Assembly: GCA_902614125.1 (NCBI GenBank)
Contig: CACMJW010000011.1
Span: forward strand, 1-33,765
DNA length: 33,765 nucleotides
Direction of reading: 5' to 3'
From: an uncultured Pelagibacteraceae bacterium
GTDB lineage: Bacteria; Pseudomonadota; Alphaproteobacteria; Pelagibacterales; Pelagibacteraceae
Of the stretch, positions 26,555-33,765 are shown piece by piece. Position numbers and translations under genes: made by a program. Below the pieces are notes generated by a model. It was not told the DNA's origin. It did not search any database and was given only the letters and a program-made list of their open reading frames with translations. Within the stretch, counting starts at the first letter, position 1, and every line of letters begins with the position of its first letter.

Positions 26555-29549
26555 TTAATCTTTTATTCTCCTTATCTAAAAATATTGTGTCAGAAACTGT
26601 TACGTTGATATTTTTATTTTTCATTGGAATAATCAGTTTTTGACCTTTCATATTTTTACCACTTCTTACTACTGCTAAGGCTATAGATTTGTTAAGATTT
26701 GGACTAAAGTAACTTGATGTGACATGCCCTAACATATCGATTGGTTTTGTATTTGTATCTGAAACTATTTGAGCACCTTCCTCTAAAATCTCTTTAGGAT
26801 CATCAGTTAATAATCCAACTAATTGTTTTCTATCCTCTCTAATAGTATCGCTTCTGTATAAAGATCTTTTACCTATAAAATCATATTTTTTTTTGCTTAC
26901 AATCCAATCCATTTGTAGATCAGACGGAGTCATCGTTCCGTCTGTATCTTGTCCTACAATTATAAAACCTTTTTCAGCTCTTAAAAGGTGCATAGTTTCA
27001 GTACCATAAGGAGTTATATTAAATTCTTGACCAGCATTTATACATTTTTCCCATAAAGATTTGCCATATTTTGACTCTATATTGATCTCATAGCTAAGTT
27101 CACCGGTAAAACTTATTCTCATCACTCTACAATTTATGTTATCAAGTTTTGTATTTTTAAAAGACATATGTGGAAAGTCTTCATCATTTAAATCTAGTTC
27201 TGGAAATATTTTGTTAATTATTTTTTTTGAATTAGGTCCACATACACTTGCTGTTGAATAATGATCAGTTACTGATGTCAGGTAAACGTCTAGTTCAGGC
27301 CATTCTGTTTGCAAATAATCTTCAAGTTTTCCAAGAACATTAGCTGCGCCACCAGTAGTAGTTGTCATTAAATAGTGATTTTCAGCTAATCTAGTTGTAA
27401 CTCCATCATCATAAACCATCCCATCTTCATTTAACATCAATCCATATCTACATTTTCCAATTGATAATTTTGACCATGCATTTGTATATATTCTATTCAA
27501 AAACTCTGATGCATCTGTACCCTGAATATCAATTTTTCCTAATGTTGAAGCATCCAAAATACCAGCACTATCTCTAGCTGCTTTACTTTCTCTTTGAACA
27601 GCATCATGCATAGTCTCGCCATTTTTTGGATAGTACCAAGGCCTTTTCCATTGACCAACATTTTCAAATTTAGCTTTATTATCAACATGCCAATCGTGAA
27701 TTGAAGTTTTTCTTACTACCTCAAAAAATTTTCCTACATTTCTGCCTACTATTGTTCCAAAGGTCAAAGGTGTGAAAGGAGGTCTAAAGGTTGTAGTTCC
27801 TAATGTACCCATTTTAACTCCAGCTGTATCAGCGATAATTCCTAATGCATGCATATTTGAAAGCTTTCCTTGATCAGTGGCCATACCGGTTGTGGTATAT
27901 CTTTTAACATGTTCAATAGATCTAAAACCTTCTTTAAGGGCTAATTTTATATCTTTGGCAGTGGAGTCATTTTGAAAATCTATGAAGCATTTAGTTTTAC
28001 CTAATGGTATTTTATTTGGCAGTAACCAAATATTTCTCTTTTCTTTTTCAATAGAACAACCAACTTTAGTATTTTTATAATCCTGATTATTTATTTCTAA
28101 AAAAATATTTATTTTATTAACTGTTTTATCTATAATGGTCTCTAAATCAAAATCACCATTACATGCACCAACACTTATTTGATCATTATCAATTTCTTTT
28201 GGAATAAAAACTTGATCATCATTTTTAAAATCAAGCTTACCACCTGATTGAGTATGCATATGAACCATTGGTGTCCAACCTCCGCTTATACCCAAGCAAT
28301 CACAATTTAATTTAATTTTATTTCCTATGGTTGTGTTGCCATCATCTGATAACTCCATCAGTTCTACCGAATTTATTTTTCTATAGCCAAAAGTATTCGT
28401 AACAACATGATTAAAGTAAATCTTAATTCCTAGGTTTTGTGCTTGTTTTGCTATTTCAGATTGAGAGTTTTTTCTTAAATCCACTATTAGATTTTTTATT
28501 CCCTTTTTATGAAGTGAAATTGCTGTTTCGTATGCACTGTCATTGTTTGTAAAGAGAATAATATTTGTACCACAAGCAACACCATAATAATCTAAATATT
28601 TATTTATAGAGTTTGATAATAATATTCCAGGTCTGTCGTTATTATTAAAAACAAGCGGTCTCTCAATTGAGCCTGTTGCTACGATTACTTTTTTTGCTCT
28701 AATTTTCCACAATCTTTGTCTGATTTTATCTTTCTTATCTTTAATTGATAAATGATCTGTTAAATTTTCTCTTGCTAAAAGATAATTATATCCATGATAA
28801 GCAGCAATACTTGTTCTTGTCTTAACAGTTAAATTCTCAATTTCTGAAATTTCATTAATTTCTTTTTCTAACCATTTACTAGAGTGTTGATCATCGATTT
28901 TAAAACTGTCGTTACTTTGATAAATAGTTGAACCACCAAGTGTTTTTTTATCATCCACTAATAAGGTTTTTAAATTACTTTTTGCAGCTATTTTTGCTGA
29001 TATTATTCCAGATAATCCACCACCAATTACAAGTACATCATAGTGAACGTATTTGTGATCATATATATCTGGATCAGGTTCGGTTGGTGATTTTCCAAGT
29101 CCAGCAGACATTCTGATTAAAGGTTCATAAATTTTTTTCCAAAAACTTTTTGGCCACATAAAAGTTTTATAATAAAAACCTGCCGGTATAAGAGGGGATA
29201 TTAAATTGTTTATACCTCCAATATCAAACTTCACATTTGGCCAACAATTCTGTGAAAATGCCTCTAAACCATCATATATCTCTAATTCTGTAGCTCTAAC
29301 ATTTGGTTCTGTTAAATCATTTTTGTCACTAATCTGACAAATTGCATTAGGTTCTTCAGAACCACACGTCATTATACCTCTAGGTCTATGATATTTAAAA
29401 CTTCTTCCTATTAAATGAACACCGTTTGCCAATAAAGCAGAGGCAAGTGTGTCACCTTCGTATCCAAAATAATTTTTACCATCATATTTAAATGATACTC
29501 TTTTAGTCTCATTTATATATTTAGTTTTATGTACTCTTAAATCTGACAT
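26547..29549 (-). CDS. soxA: Sarcosine oxidase alpha subunit
   Basis: Large subunit of the enzyme that demethylates sarcosine to glycine; it holds NAD+ and the folate site where the methylene group is caught as 5,10-methylene-tetrahydrofolate. The 1000-residue product has an N-terminal ferredoxin-fold region (about 15-75, SFKYHRPRGIMTCGSEEPN), a dinucleotide-binding fold (DVLVIGGGLSG, 171-181), a long pyridine-nucleotide-disulfide-type middle, and a C-terminal aminomethyltransferase (GcvT-like) domain from about 640 (RESKAARDSAGILDAS, then VGQDTDGTMTPSDL). Full length for the family. It lies 6 bases after soxD. Confidence 0.96.
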   Translation of the reverse strand: MSDLRVHKTKYINETKRVSFKYDGKNYFGYEGDTLASALLANGVHLIGRSFKYHRPRGIMTCGSEEPNAICQISDKNDLTEPNVRATELEIYDGLEAFSQNCWPNVKFDIGGINNLISPLIPAGFYYKTFMWPKSFWKKIYEPLIRMSAGLGKSPTEPDPDIYDHKYVHYDVLVIGGGLSGIISAKIAAKSNLKTLLVDDKKTLGGSTIYQSNDSFKIDDQHSSKWLEKEINEISEIENLTVKTRTSIAAYHGYNYLLARENLTDHLSIKDKKDKIRQRLWKIRAKKVIVATGSIERPLVFNNNDRPGILLSNSINKYLDYYGVACGTNIILFTNNDSAYETAISLHKKGIKNLIVDLRKNSQSEIAKQAQNLGIKIYFNHVVTNTFGYRKINSVELMELSDDGNTTIGNKIKLNCDCLGISGGWTPMVHMHTQSGGKLDFKNDDQVFIPKEIDNDQISVGACNGDFDLETIIDKTVNKINIFLEINNQDYKNTKVGCSIEKEKRNIWLLPNKIPLGKTKCFIDFQNDSTAKDIKLALKEGFRSIEHVKRYTTTGMATDQGKLSNMHALGIIADTAGVKMGTLGTTTFRPPFTPLTFGTIVGRNVGKFFEVVRKTSIHDWHVDNKAKFENVGQWKRPWYYPKNGETMHDAVQRESKAARDSAGILDASTLGKIDIQGTDASEFLNRIYTNAWSKLSIGKCRYGLMLNEDGMVYDDGVTTRLAENHYLMTTTTGGAANVLGKLEDYLQTEWPELDVYLTSVTDHYSTASVCGPNSKKIINKIFPELDLNDEDFPHMSFKNTKLDNINCRVMRISFTGELSYEINIESKYGKSLWEKCINAGQEFNITPYGTETMHLLRAEKGFIIVGQDTDGTMTPSDLQMDWIVSKKKYDFIGKRSLYRSDTIREDRKQLVGLLTDDPKEILEEGAQIVSDTNTKPIDMLGHVTSSYFSPNLNKSIALAVVRSGKNMKGQKLIIPMKNKNINVTVSDTIFLDKENKRLNA

Positions 29550-29555
29550 AAATAT

Positions 29556-29831
29556 TTATTTTACAGGTGGTTTTTCACCCATTTTATATACAGAATGTAT
29601 TTTGTCATTTGAGGTATCTCTTACAACATTAAACCATTTTCTACATCCATGTGAGTGGTTCCATCTTTCAAATTGAACTCCTTTAATATTTTTTCTCATA
29701 AAAAGAAATTCAGCCCATTGATCATCACTTAGTTCTGTTGGCTGCTTTGGACGAACAATATGTGCCTCACCACCAGATGAAAACTCACTTTGATCTCTTT
29801 CACCACAAAAAGGACAATTAATTAAAAACAT
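29556..29831 (-). CDS. soxD: Sarcosine oxidase delta subunit
   Basis: Small zinc-binding subunit of heterotetrameric sarcosine oxidase. The 91-residue product has Cys6 and Cys9 (INCPFCGER) and His59 and Cys63 (NHSHGCRKW), exactly the four zinc ligands and numbering described for characterised delta subunits. The typical RPKQPTELSDDQWAEFLFMR block follows the first pair. It sits between soxB (2 bases upstream) and soxA (6 bases downstream). Confidence 0.96.
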   Translation of the reverse strand: MFLINCPFCGERDQSEFSSGGEAHIVRPKQPTELSDDQWAEFLFMRKNIKGVQFERWNHSHGCRKWFNVVRDTSNDKIHSVYKMGEKPPVK

Positions 29832-29833
29832 TA

Positions 29834-31087
29834 TTAGTGTGCGACTGCAGCAGCGCCATGTTCGTCTACAAGATCACCACTTACAAATCTATTTAAATTA
29901 AACGCTGCATTTAATTTATGTGGTTCATCATTTGCAATAGTGTGAGCGAATAAATCCCCTGAACCTGGTGTTGCTTTAAATCCTCCAGTACCCCATCCAC
30001 AATTAAAATATAAACCTTTTATATTGGTTTTGCTTATTATTGGACTTGCATCTGGACATATATCAACAATTCCTCCCCATTGTCTTAACATCTTCATTCG
30101 ACTAAAAATAGGGTAGAGCTCTAAAATGGCCTTTAATGTATCTTCTACAATATTGTGACTTCCTCTTTGTGTGTATGAAACATATGAGTCAGTCCCAGCA
30201 CCAATAACTAGCTCACCTTTGTCTGATTGACTTACATAAGCGTGAACTGCATTAGACATAACAACCGTATCAATAATTGGTTTTACTGGTTCAGATACCA
30301 AAGCTTGTAGAGGTTTACTTTCTAATGGAAGTTTAATACCTGCCATATTTGCAATAACACTAGAATGACCTGCTGCAACTACTCCAATTTTTTTGGTTTT
30401 AATAAAACCTTTTGTAGTTTCTAAACCTTCAACCTTATCACCATTTCTTTTTATTCCTTTAACCTCACAATTTTGAATTATATCAACACCCATTTCATTC
30501 GCACCACGTGCGTATCCCCAAGCTACAGCATCGTGCCGTGCTGTTCCTGCTCTTCTTTGTAATGTTCCACCTAAAACAGGATATCTTATATCTTGTGATG
30601 TATTTATAATTGGACAGAATTTTTTTACTTCATCAGTTTCAAGCCAAACAGCATCAATACCATTTAATCTATTTGCATGTGTTCTTCTTTTTAAATCTCT
30701 AACATCTTGTAAATTGTGAGCAAGGTTCATTACACCTCTTTGACTGAACATCACATTATAATTTAATTCTTGAGATAAATTCTCCCAAATTTTCAATGCA
30801 TGATCATAAAGACCTGCACTTGCATCCCATAAATAGTTTGATCTTATAATTGTAGTATTTCTTCCAGTGTTGCCACCACCAATCCAACCTTTTTCTACGA
30901 CAGCAATATTTGTTAAGTTATGTTTCTTTGCTAAATAATAAGCAGTAGCAAGTCCATGCCCGCCGCCTCCAACTATAACAGCATCATATTCTTTCTTTGG
31001 CTCAGGATCACCCCAAGCTTGTTGCCAATTCTCATGGTCTGAGAATGCATTTTTGATCAAAGAAAAAATTGAATATTTGTTTTTCAT
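29834..31087 (-). CDS. soxB: Sarcosine oxidase beta subunit
   Basis: Catalytic flavin subunit that oxidises sarcosine with FAD and passes electrons via covalent FMN to oxygen. The 417-residue product has the FAD-binding [20 protein letters not shown] (34-53), [18 protein letters not shown] (66-83), and [12 protein letters not shown], where His185 is the likely FMN attachment residue. The C-terminal [16 protein letters not shown] block is typical. It is the first gene of soxBDAG. No strong ribosome binding site precedes its ATG. Confidence 0.96.
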   Translation of the reverse strand: MKNKYSIFSLIKNAFSDHENWQQAWGDPEPKKEYDAVIVGGGGHGLATAYYLAKKHNLTNIAVVEKGWIGGGNTGRNTTIIRSNYLWDASAGLYDHALKIWENLSQELNYNVMFSQRGVMNLAHNLQDVRDLKRRTHANRLNGIDAVWLETDEVKKFCPIINTSQDIRYPVLGGTLQRRAGTARHDAVAWGYARGANEMGVDIIQNCEVKGIKRNGDKVEGLETTKGFIKTKKIGVVAAGHSSVIANMAGIKLPLESKPLQALVSEPVKPIIDTVVMSNAVHAYVSQSDKGELVIGAGTDSYVSYTQRGSHNIVEDTLKAILELYPIFSRMKMLRQWGGIVDICPDASPIISKTNIKGLYFNCGWGTGGFKATPGSGDLFAHTIANDEPHKLNAAFNLNRFVSGDLVDEHGAAAVAH

Positions 31088-31111
31088 TTTGCCAGAAAAT
31101 ACTTGATTAAT

Positions 31112-31125
31112 ATTGAATATTCAAT
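31112..31125. promoter_or_regulatory. Perfect 14-bp palindrome in the soxB upstream region (candidate operator)
   Basis: ATTGAATATTCAAT at 31112-31125 is a perfect inverted repeat, 25 bases before the soxB ATG in an 88-base divergent gap. On the minus strand it overlaps possible -35 elements (TTGAAA at 31133-31128; TTGAAT inside the palindrome, 17 bases before TATTTT). Its place suits an operator for soxBDAG and maybe also for the divergent secreted-protein gene. AT-rich palindromes arise by chance, so this is a candidate only. Confidence 0.35.
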
Positions 31126-31128
31126 CTT

Positions 31129-31158
31129 TTCAAATACTACATACAGTCACGTTAAAAT
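31129..31158 (+). promoter_or_regulatory. Candidate promoter for the secreted-protein gene
   Basis: TTCAAA (31129-31134) and TAAAAT (31153-31158) with an 18-base spacer, about 17 bases before the ATG at 31176. The -10 matches consensus in 5 of 6 positions, the -35 in 4 of 6. It lies beside the palindrome at 31112-31125. By-eye call in an AT-rich background. Confidence 0.25.
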
Positions 31159-31175
31159 ATGTTAGATTACAATAT

Positions 31176-31973
31176 ATGAAAAAAATAATAGTATTTTTGT
31201 CACTAATAACTGTATCAATTATAAATCCAAATATTTCAAAATCCGACTCACCGTATGGTGAAGGTAATCTTCAATTAACTGAAGGAATGGTTGATTATTT
31301 TATTAAATATATAAGTAATCCAGGTGGTAGAAAATATCCTTCTGATTTTTATGTAACAATTGATGGAACTGATGGAACTTACTGGACTTGTTCACAAGGT
31401 GCAAATTGTGCTCCAGGAAGCGCAAAAACTGATATTAAAGAATGTCAAAGTTTAACAGGTAAAAAATGTAAAAAATTTGCAAGACAACGGACTGTTAAAT
31501 GGAAAAATGGAATTAATCCAGGAAAAGGTAAAGCCTCAAAATTTAGTAAGAAAATGTCAGATCAGGAATTTCGAGATAAATTAAACAAGTTGGGATTTTA
31601 TAAAAATGATATAAATATTACATCGTCAAATAATAATACTGACAACTCGTCTACAAGTAATTCTTATTCATTAAAAGGTGAAAGAGCTATTGCATTAAGT
31701 TGGAAAGGTTACTCTGATTTAATCGCTGGAATTATAGATTTTGATGAAAAAAATTATAAAGGTAACATCAATTTAGATTTACCTAATAATGATGGTTCTT
31801 GCGAAGGTAATTACATGCTTCAAAAAGGTGGTAAAGGCACTTGGCAGCTCTCCTGCACAAATGATATGGGTGCTTCCGGTACACTGAAATGGATTAAAGA
31901 TGGATCTGTAACTGGAAAAGGTTTAGATTTTAATGATAATAAAGTTACGTTTACAGTTTCCAGTAAATCTTAA
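31176..31973 (+). CDS. Secreted two-domain protein of unknown function
   Basis: I do not recognise this gene. From the ATG at 31176 it encodes 265 residues. Residues 1-24 look like a Sec signal peptide (MKK, hydrophobic IIVFLSLITVSII, then SKSDS). The first mature domain (about 25-145) has four cysteines (72, 78, 90, 98), probably two disulfides, and is basic. A Ser/Asn/Thr linker follows (148-164). The second domain (about 165-265) starts ALSWKGYSDLIAG, looks all-beta with glycine-rich turns (GGKGTWQLSC), and has one cysteine pair (209, 227). No enzyme motif is seen. A periplasmic or outer-surface binding role is possible but not shown. The open frame extends to a TTG at 31113, but the signal peptide favours 31176. 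Confidence 0.8.
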   Translation: MKKIIVFLSLITVSIINPNISKSDSPYGEGNLQLTEGMVDYFIKYISNPGGRKYPSDFYVTIDGTDGTYWTCSQGANCAPGSAKTDIKECQSLTGKKCKKFARQRTVKWKNGINPGKGKASKFSKKMSDQEFRDKLNKLGFYKNDINITSSNNNTDNSSTSNSYSLKGERAIALSWKGYSDLIAGIIDFDEKNYKGNINLDLPNNDGSCEGNYMLQKGGKGTWQLSCTNDMGASGTLKWIKDGSVTGKGLDFNDNKVTFTVSSKS

Positions 31974-32048
31974 TTCTTTATATTACTAATTAAATTAATT
32001 GTTTTTTCTTTATAAATTTTAAAATTTCTGCTAATTGATATATTAATT

Positions 32049-32143
32049 GGAAGGATGGGTGAGCTGGTTGAAACCAGCGGTTTGCTAAACCGCCGTACGC
32101 TTGAAAAGGTGTACCGAGGGTTCGAATCCCTCTCCTTCCGCCA
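32049..32143 (+). tRNA. tRNA-Ser (anticodon GCU)
   Basis: The acceptor arms GGAAGGA (32049-32055) and TCCTTCC (32133-32139) pair fully, followed by discriminator G and an encoded CCA (32141-32143). The anticodon stem GCGGT/ACCGC (32077-32081, 32089-32093) holds the loop TTGCTAA with anticodon GCT at 32084-32086, reading AGC and AGU. A long variable arm (GTAC...GTAC) and the T arm GAGGG-TTCGAAT-CCCTC are present, as expected for serine tRNA. The stop codon of the convergent transglycosylase gene starts at the very next base. Confidence 0.97.
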
Positions 32144-33765
32144 TCAATATAATGGGTTGTTTTTGAAAAAATCTTTTAAATATATTGGTTTTTGCGACAA
32201 TACATATCTATAGACATTATAATTCTCTAATACTCTTTGGACATAATTTCTGGTCTCTTTAAAAGGTATTAATTCAATCCAATCTATATAATCAGTTTGT
32301 TTTTTTTGTGGGTTCTTATTTAATCTTTTCCAATATTTTACTCTCTTGGGTCCTGCATTGTAAGCAGCCATGGAGAAAGGGTAGGATCCATCGTATTCAA
32401 GAATTAATCCAGCTATATAAAATGAACCAAGATTTATATTGTACTCAGGGCTTTTAGTTAATCTTGATTTTGAATATGAAAGTTTTGCCTGCTTAGCAAC
32501 TGTTTTCGCAGTGTATGGCATTAACTGCATTAAACCTTGAGCTCCAACTCTACTATTTGCGCTTGTATCAAACTCACTTTCTTGTCTAATGATGGAAAGT
32601 ATTAAAGCTGATTCTGGTATTTTTCTTCCACCAACATTAGTTGGAGTGCTTATAATAGGATAATTATATTTATTGTGAAATCTTTTTTGATACGAAGCAA
32701 TCTTTGCAACTTGGATTGCAAAATCAAATCTACCAATATCTGTTGCTAACTTTGCAGCAAGCACTTCGCTACCATTATCTATATTATCATTAGCTAAATA
32801 CCTTAAAATATGCTTAGTGTACTTATCTTTATTAAGTTCATCTAATAAATGGACAGTAGCAACAATTTTATTTCTATAAAAACTTTCAGCATAATTTTTA
32901 TCAATTTGCATTAATTCTGATAATTCAAATTTCTCTCTAGGCTTTGCTTTCATGTGAGATAATTGACCATAATATGTTGTTAGATATTTAGATCCAATTA
33001 CATACCATTTCTTTGAATTTTCTTTGTCTTTTAATTTTTCATAAGTTCTTCCTAACCAATAAGCACCTCTGGATAGACTAATTGGGTAGCTGACATTTTC
33101 ATAAAATTTAATAAAATGATCTTTTGCTAAAATTGGATCGTTTAAAAAACTTAAAGCTATCCATCCACTTAACCATTCAGCTTCAGCAAGTTCTGGTCCT
33201 TTAGACAATGCATTCTTGCTAGTTACTTTATACGCCTCTTCATATCTTTTTTTATAGATTAATTTTCTTGCGATTTTAGATCTTTCACCCCACCATTTAT
33301 CGGGTCTAACCATATATTCTTGAGTATTTTTTATATTAAATAAAATATCTAATGAGCTATCGAGTCTTCCTCTTTTTACTCTCCATTTTAATCTGTTATA
33401 ATTTAAACCTGCATCATTTTTTAATTTTGCTGGTACTTTAGATATAGCAGTATCAACACCATATGAATTACTCATAAGTATTTGTCTTGCTGTGTATAAA
33501 AGTTGATAATCTTTTGGCAAATATCTTAACATTCTTTTTAGGTCCCAATGTTTGTTTTCCCAAGCAAGATGATCAGCCCTTTTTACATAATCTTCGGATG
33601 TCAAATATTTTTTAAATTTTTTTCTAAAATTAATCAGATCACTTTTTGTTAAATCAGCTCTTATAAATCCTTTTTTTATTAATTGAATTCCTTTTTTCTG
33701 ATTACCTGATTTAATTAGACTTTCTCCTAAAACCATCTCACCAAAGCCACTTGAGTATGGATGTT
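32144..33765 (-). CDS. slt: Soluble lytic murein transglycosylase (5' end cut by window)
   Basis: Periplasmic enzyme that cleaves peptidoglycan between MurNAc and GlcNAc, forming 1,6-anhydro ends. The frame is open past 33736 to the window edge (reading HPYSSGFGE before the first ATG), so the true start and signal peptide lie outside. The visible part of about 540 residues has a long helical, superhelical U/L-type region and a C-terminal SLT domain: IIRQESEFD with the catalytic glutamate (144 residues from the end), VGAQGLMQLMPYTA, and MAAYNAGPKRVKYW. The stop codon directly abuts the tRNA-Ser CCA end. Confidence 0.92.
   Translation of the reverse strand, partial: HPYSSGFGEMVLGESLIKSGNQKKGIQLIKKGFIRADLTKSDLINFRKKFKKYLTSEDYVKRADHLAWENKHWDLKRMLRYLPKDYQLLYTARQILMSNSYGVDTAISKVPAKLKNDAGLNYNRLKWRVKRGRLDSSLDILFNIKNTQEYMVRPDKWWGERSKIARKLIYKKRYEEAYKVTSKNALSKGPELAEAEWLSGWIALSFLNDPILAKDHFIKFYENVSYPISLSRGAYWLGRTYEKLKDKENSKKWYVIGSKYLTTYYGQLSHMKAKPREKFELSELMQIDKNYAESFYRNKIVATVHLLDELNKDKYTKHILRYLANDNIDNGSEVLAAKLATDIGRFDFAIQVAKIASYQKRFHNKYNYPIISTPTNVGGRKIPESALILSIIRQESEFDTSANSRVGAQGLMQLMPYTAKTVAKQAKLSYSKSRLTKSPEYNINLGSFYIAGLILEYDGSYPFSMAAYNAGPKRVKYWKRLNKNPQKKQTDYIDWIELIPFKETRNYVQRVLENYNVYRYVLSQKPIYLKDFFKNNPLY

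Noticed and set aside
31088..31175. Possible glycine riboswitch before soxB
   Set aside because: The gap is 88 bases, AT-rich, and lacks the conserved GG-containing helices of a glycine aptamer.
32014..32027. 14-bp palindrome AAATTTTAAAATTT before tRNA-Ser
   Set aside because: It is A/T only in an AT-rich gap, so chance is the likely cause, and it has no G or C to mark a specific site.
1..33765. CRISPR array, prophage, transposon or integrated element
   Set aside because: No spaced direct repeats, no integrase, transposase or phage genes, and no tRNA-fragment duplication seen next to tRNA-Ser.

Overview
The window is a piece of a very AT-rich, tightly packed bacterial chromosome. The gene set and order point to an alphaproteobacterium of the SAR11 (Pelagibacterales) type: an S10/spc/alpha ribosomal block with adk directly after secY, lysine- and asparagine-rich proteins, almost no intergenic DNA, and a heterotetrameric sarcosine oxidase operon. 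This placement is inferred from gene content and composition, not from a tree.

Region 1 (1-7553, + strand) is the end of the ribosomal protein superoperon: rplX (cut by the window edge), rplE, rpsN, rpsH, rplF, rplR, rpsE, rplO, secY, adk, then rpsM, rpsK, rpoA, rplQ. rpmD (L30) is missing from its usual place between rpsE and rplO. The only real gap, before rpsM, holds a good candidate promoter. Region 2 (7618-13524) is a mixed housekeeping set: an RluC/RluD-type pseudouridine synthase, lipB (-), the magnesium transporter mgtE, panC (-), and the pair galU-ugd that makes UDP-glucose and UDP-glucuronate. Region 3 (13526-19881, - strand) reads ruvX, pyrB, a dihydroorotase-like pyrC, plsY, topA and a RidA-family gene. 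The dihydroorotase-like protein lacks key metal ligands and is probably a structural partner of PyrB, not an enzyme.

Region 4 (19933-26038, + strand) is centred on tRNA: gatC-gatA-gatB (amidation of misacylated tRNA), then a family-3 O-methyltransferase joined by a 1-base overlap to trhO, a tRNA wobble-uridine hydroxylase. Together the last two could make 5-methoxyuridine at tRNA position 34, the most interesting idea in the window. A MATE exporter follows. Region 5 (26006-31087, - strand) is soxB-soxD-soxA-soxG, which oxidises sarcosine to glycine, handing the methyl carbon to folate. A palindrome sits in its promoter region. Region 6 has a secreted two-domain protein of unknown function, a tRNA-Ser(GCU), and the 3' part of a lytic transglycosylase gene cut by the window edge.

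The window is ordinary core genome, not an island: I see no transposase, integrase, phage gene, CRISPR array or long repeat. No stretch above 300 bases lacks a gene; the largest gaps are below 110 bases. The best leads are the TrhO/methyltransferase pair, the pseudo-dihydroorotase, the unknown secreted protein, the missing rpmD, and the extreme gene packing (eleven TAATG start/stop overlaps).
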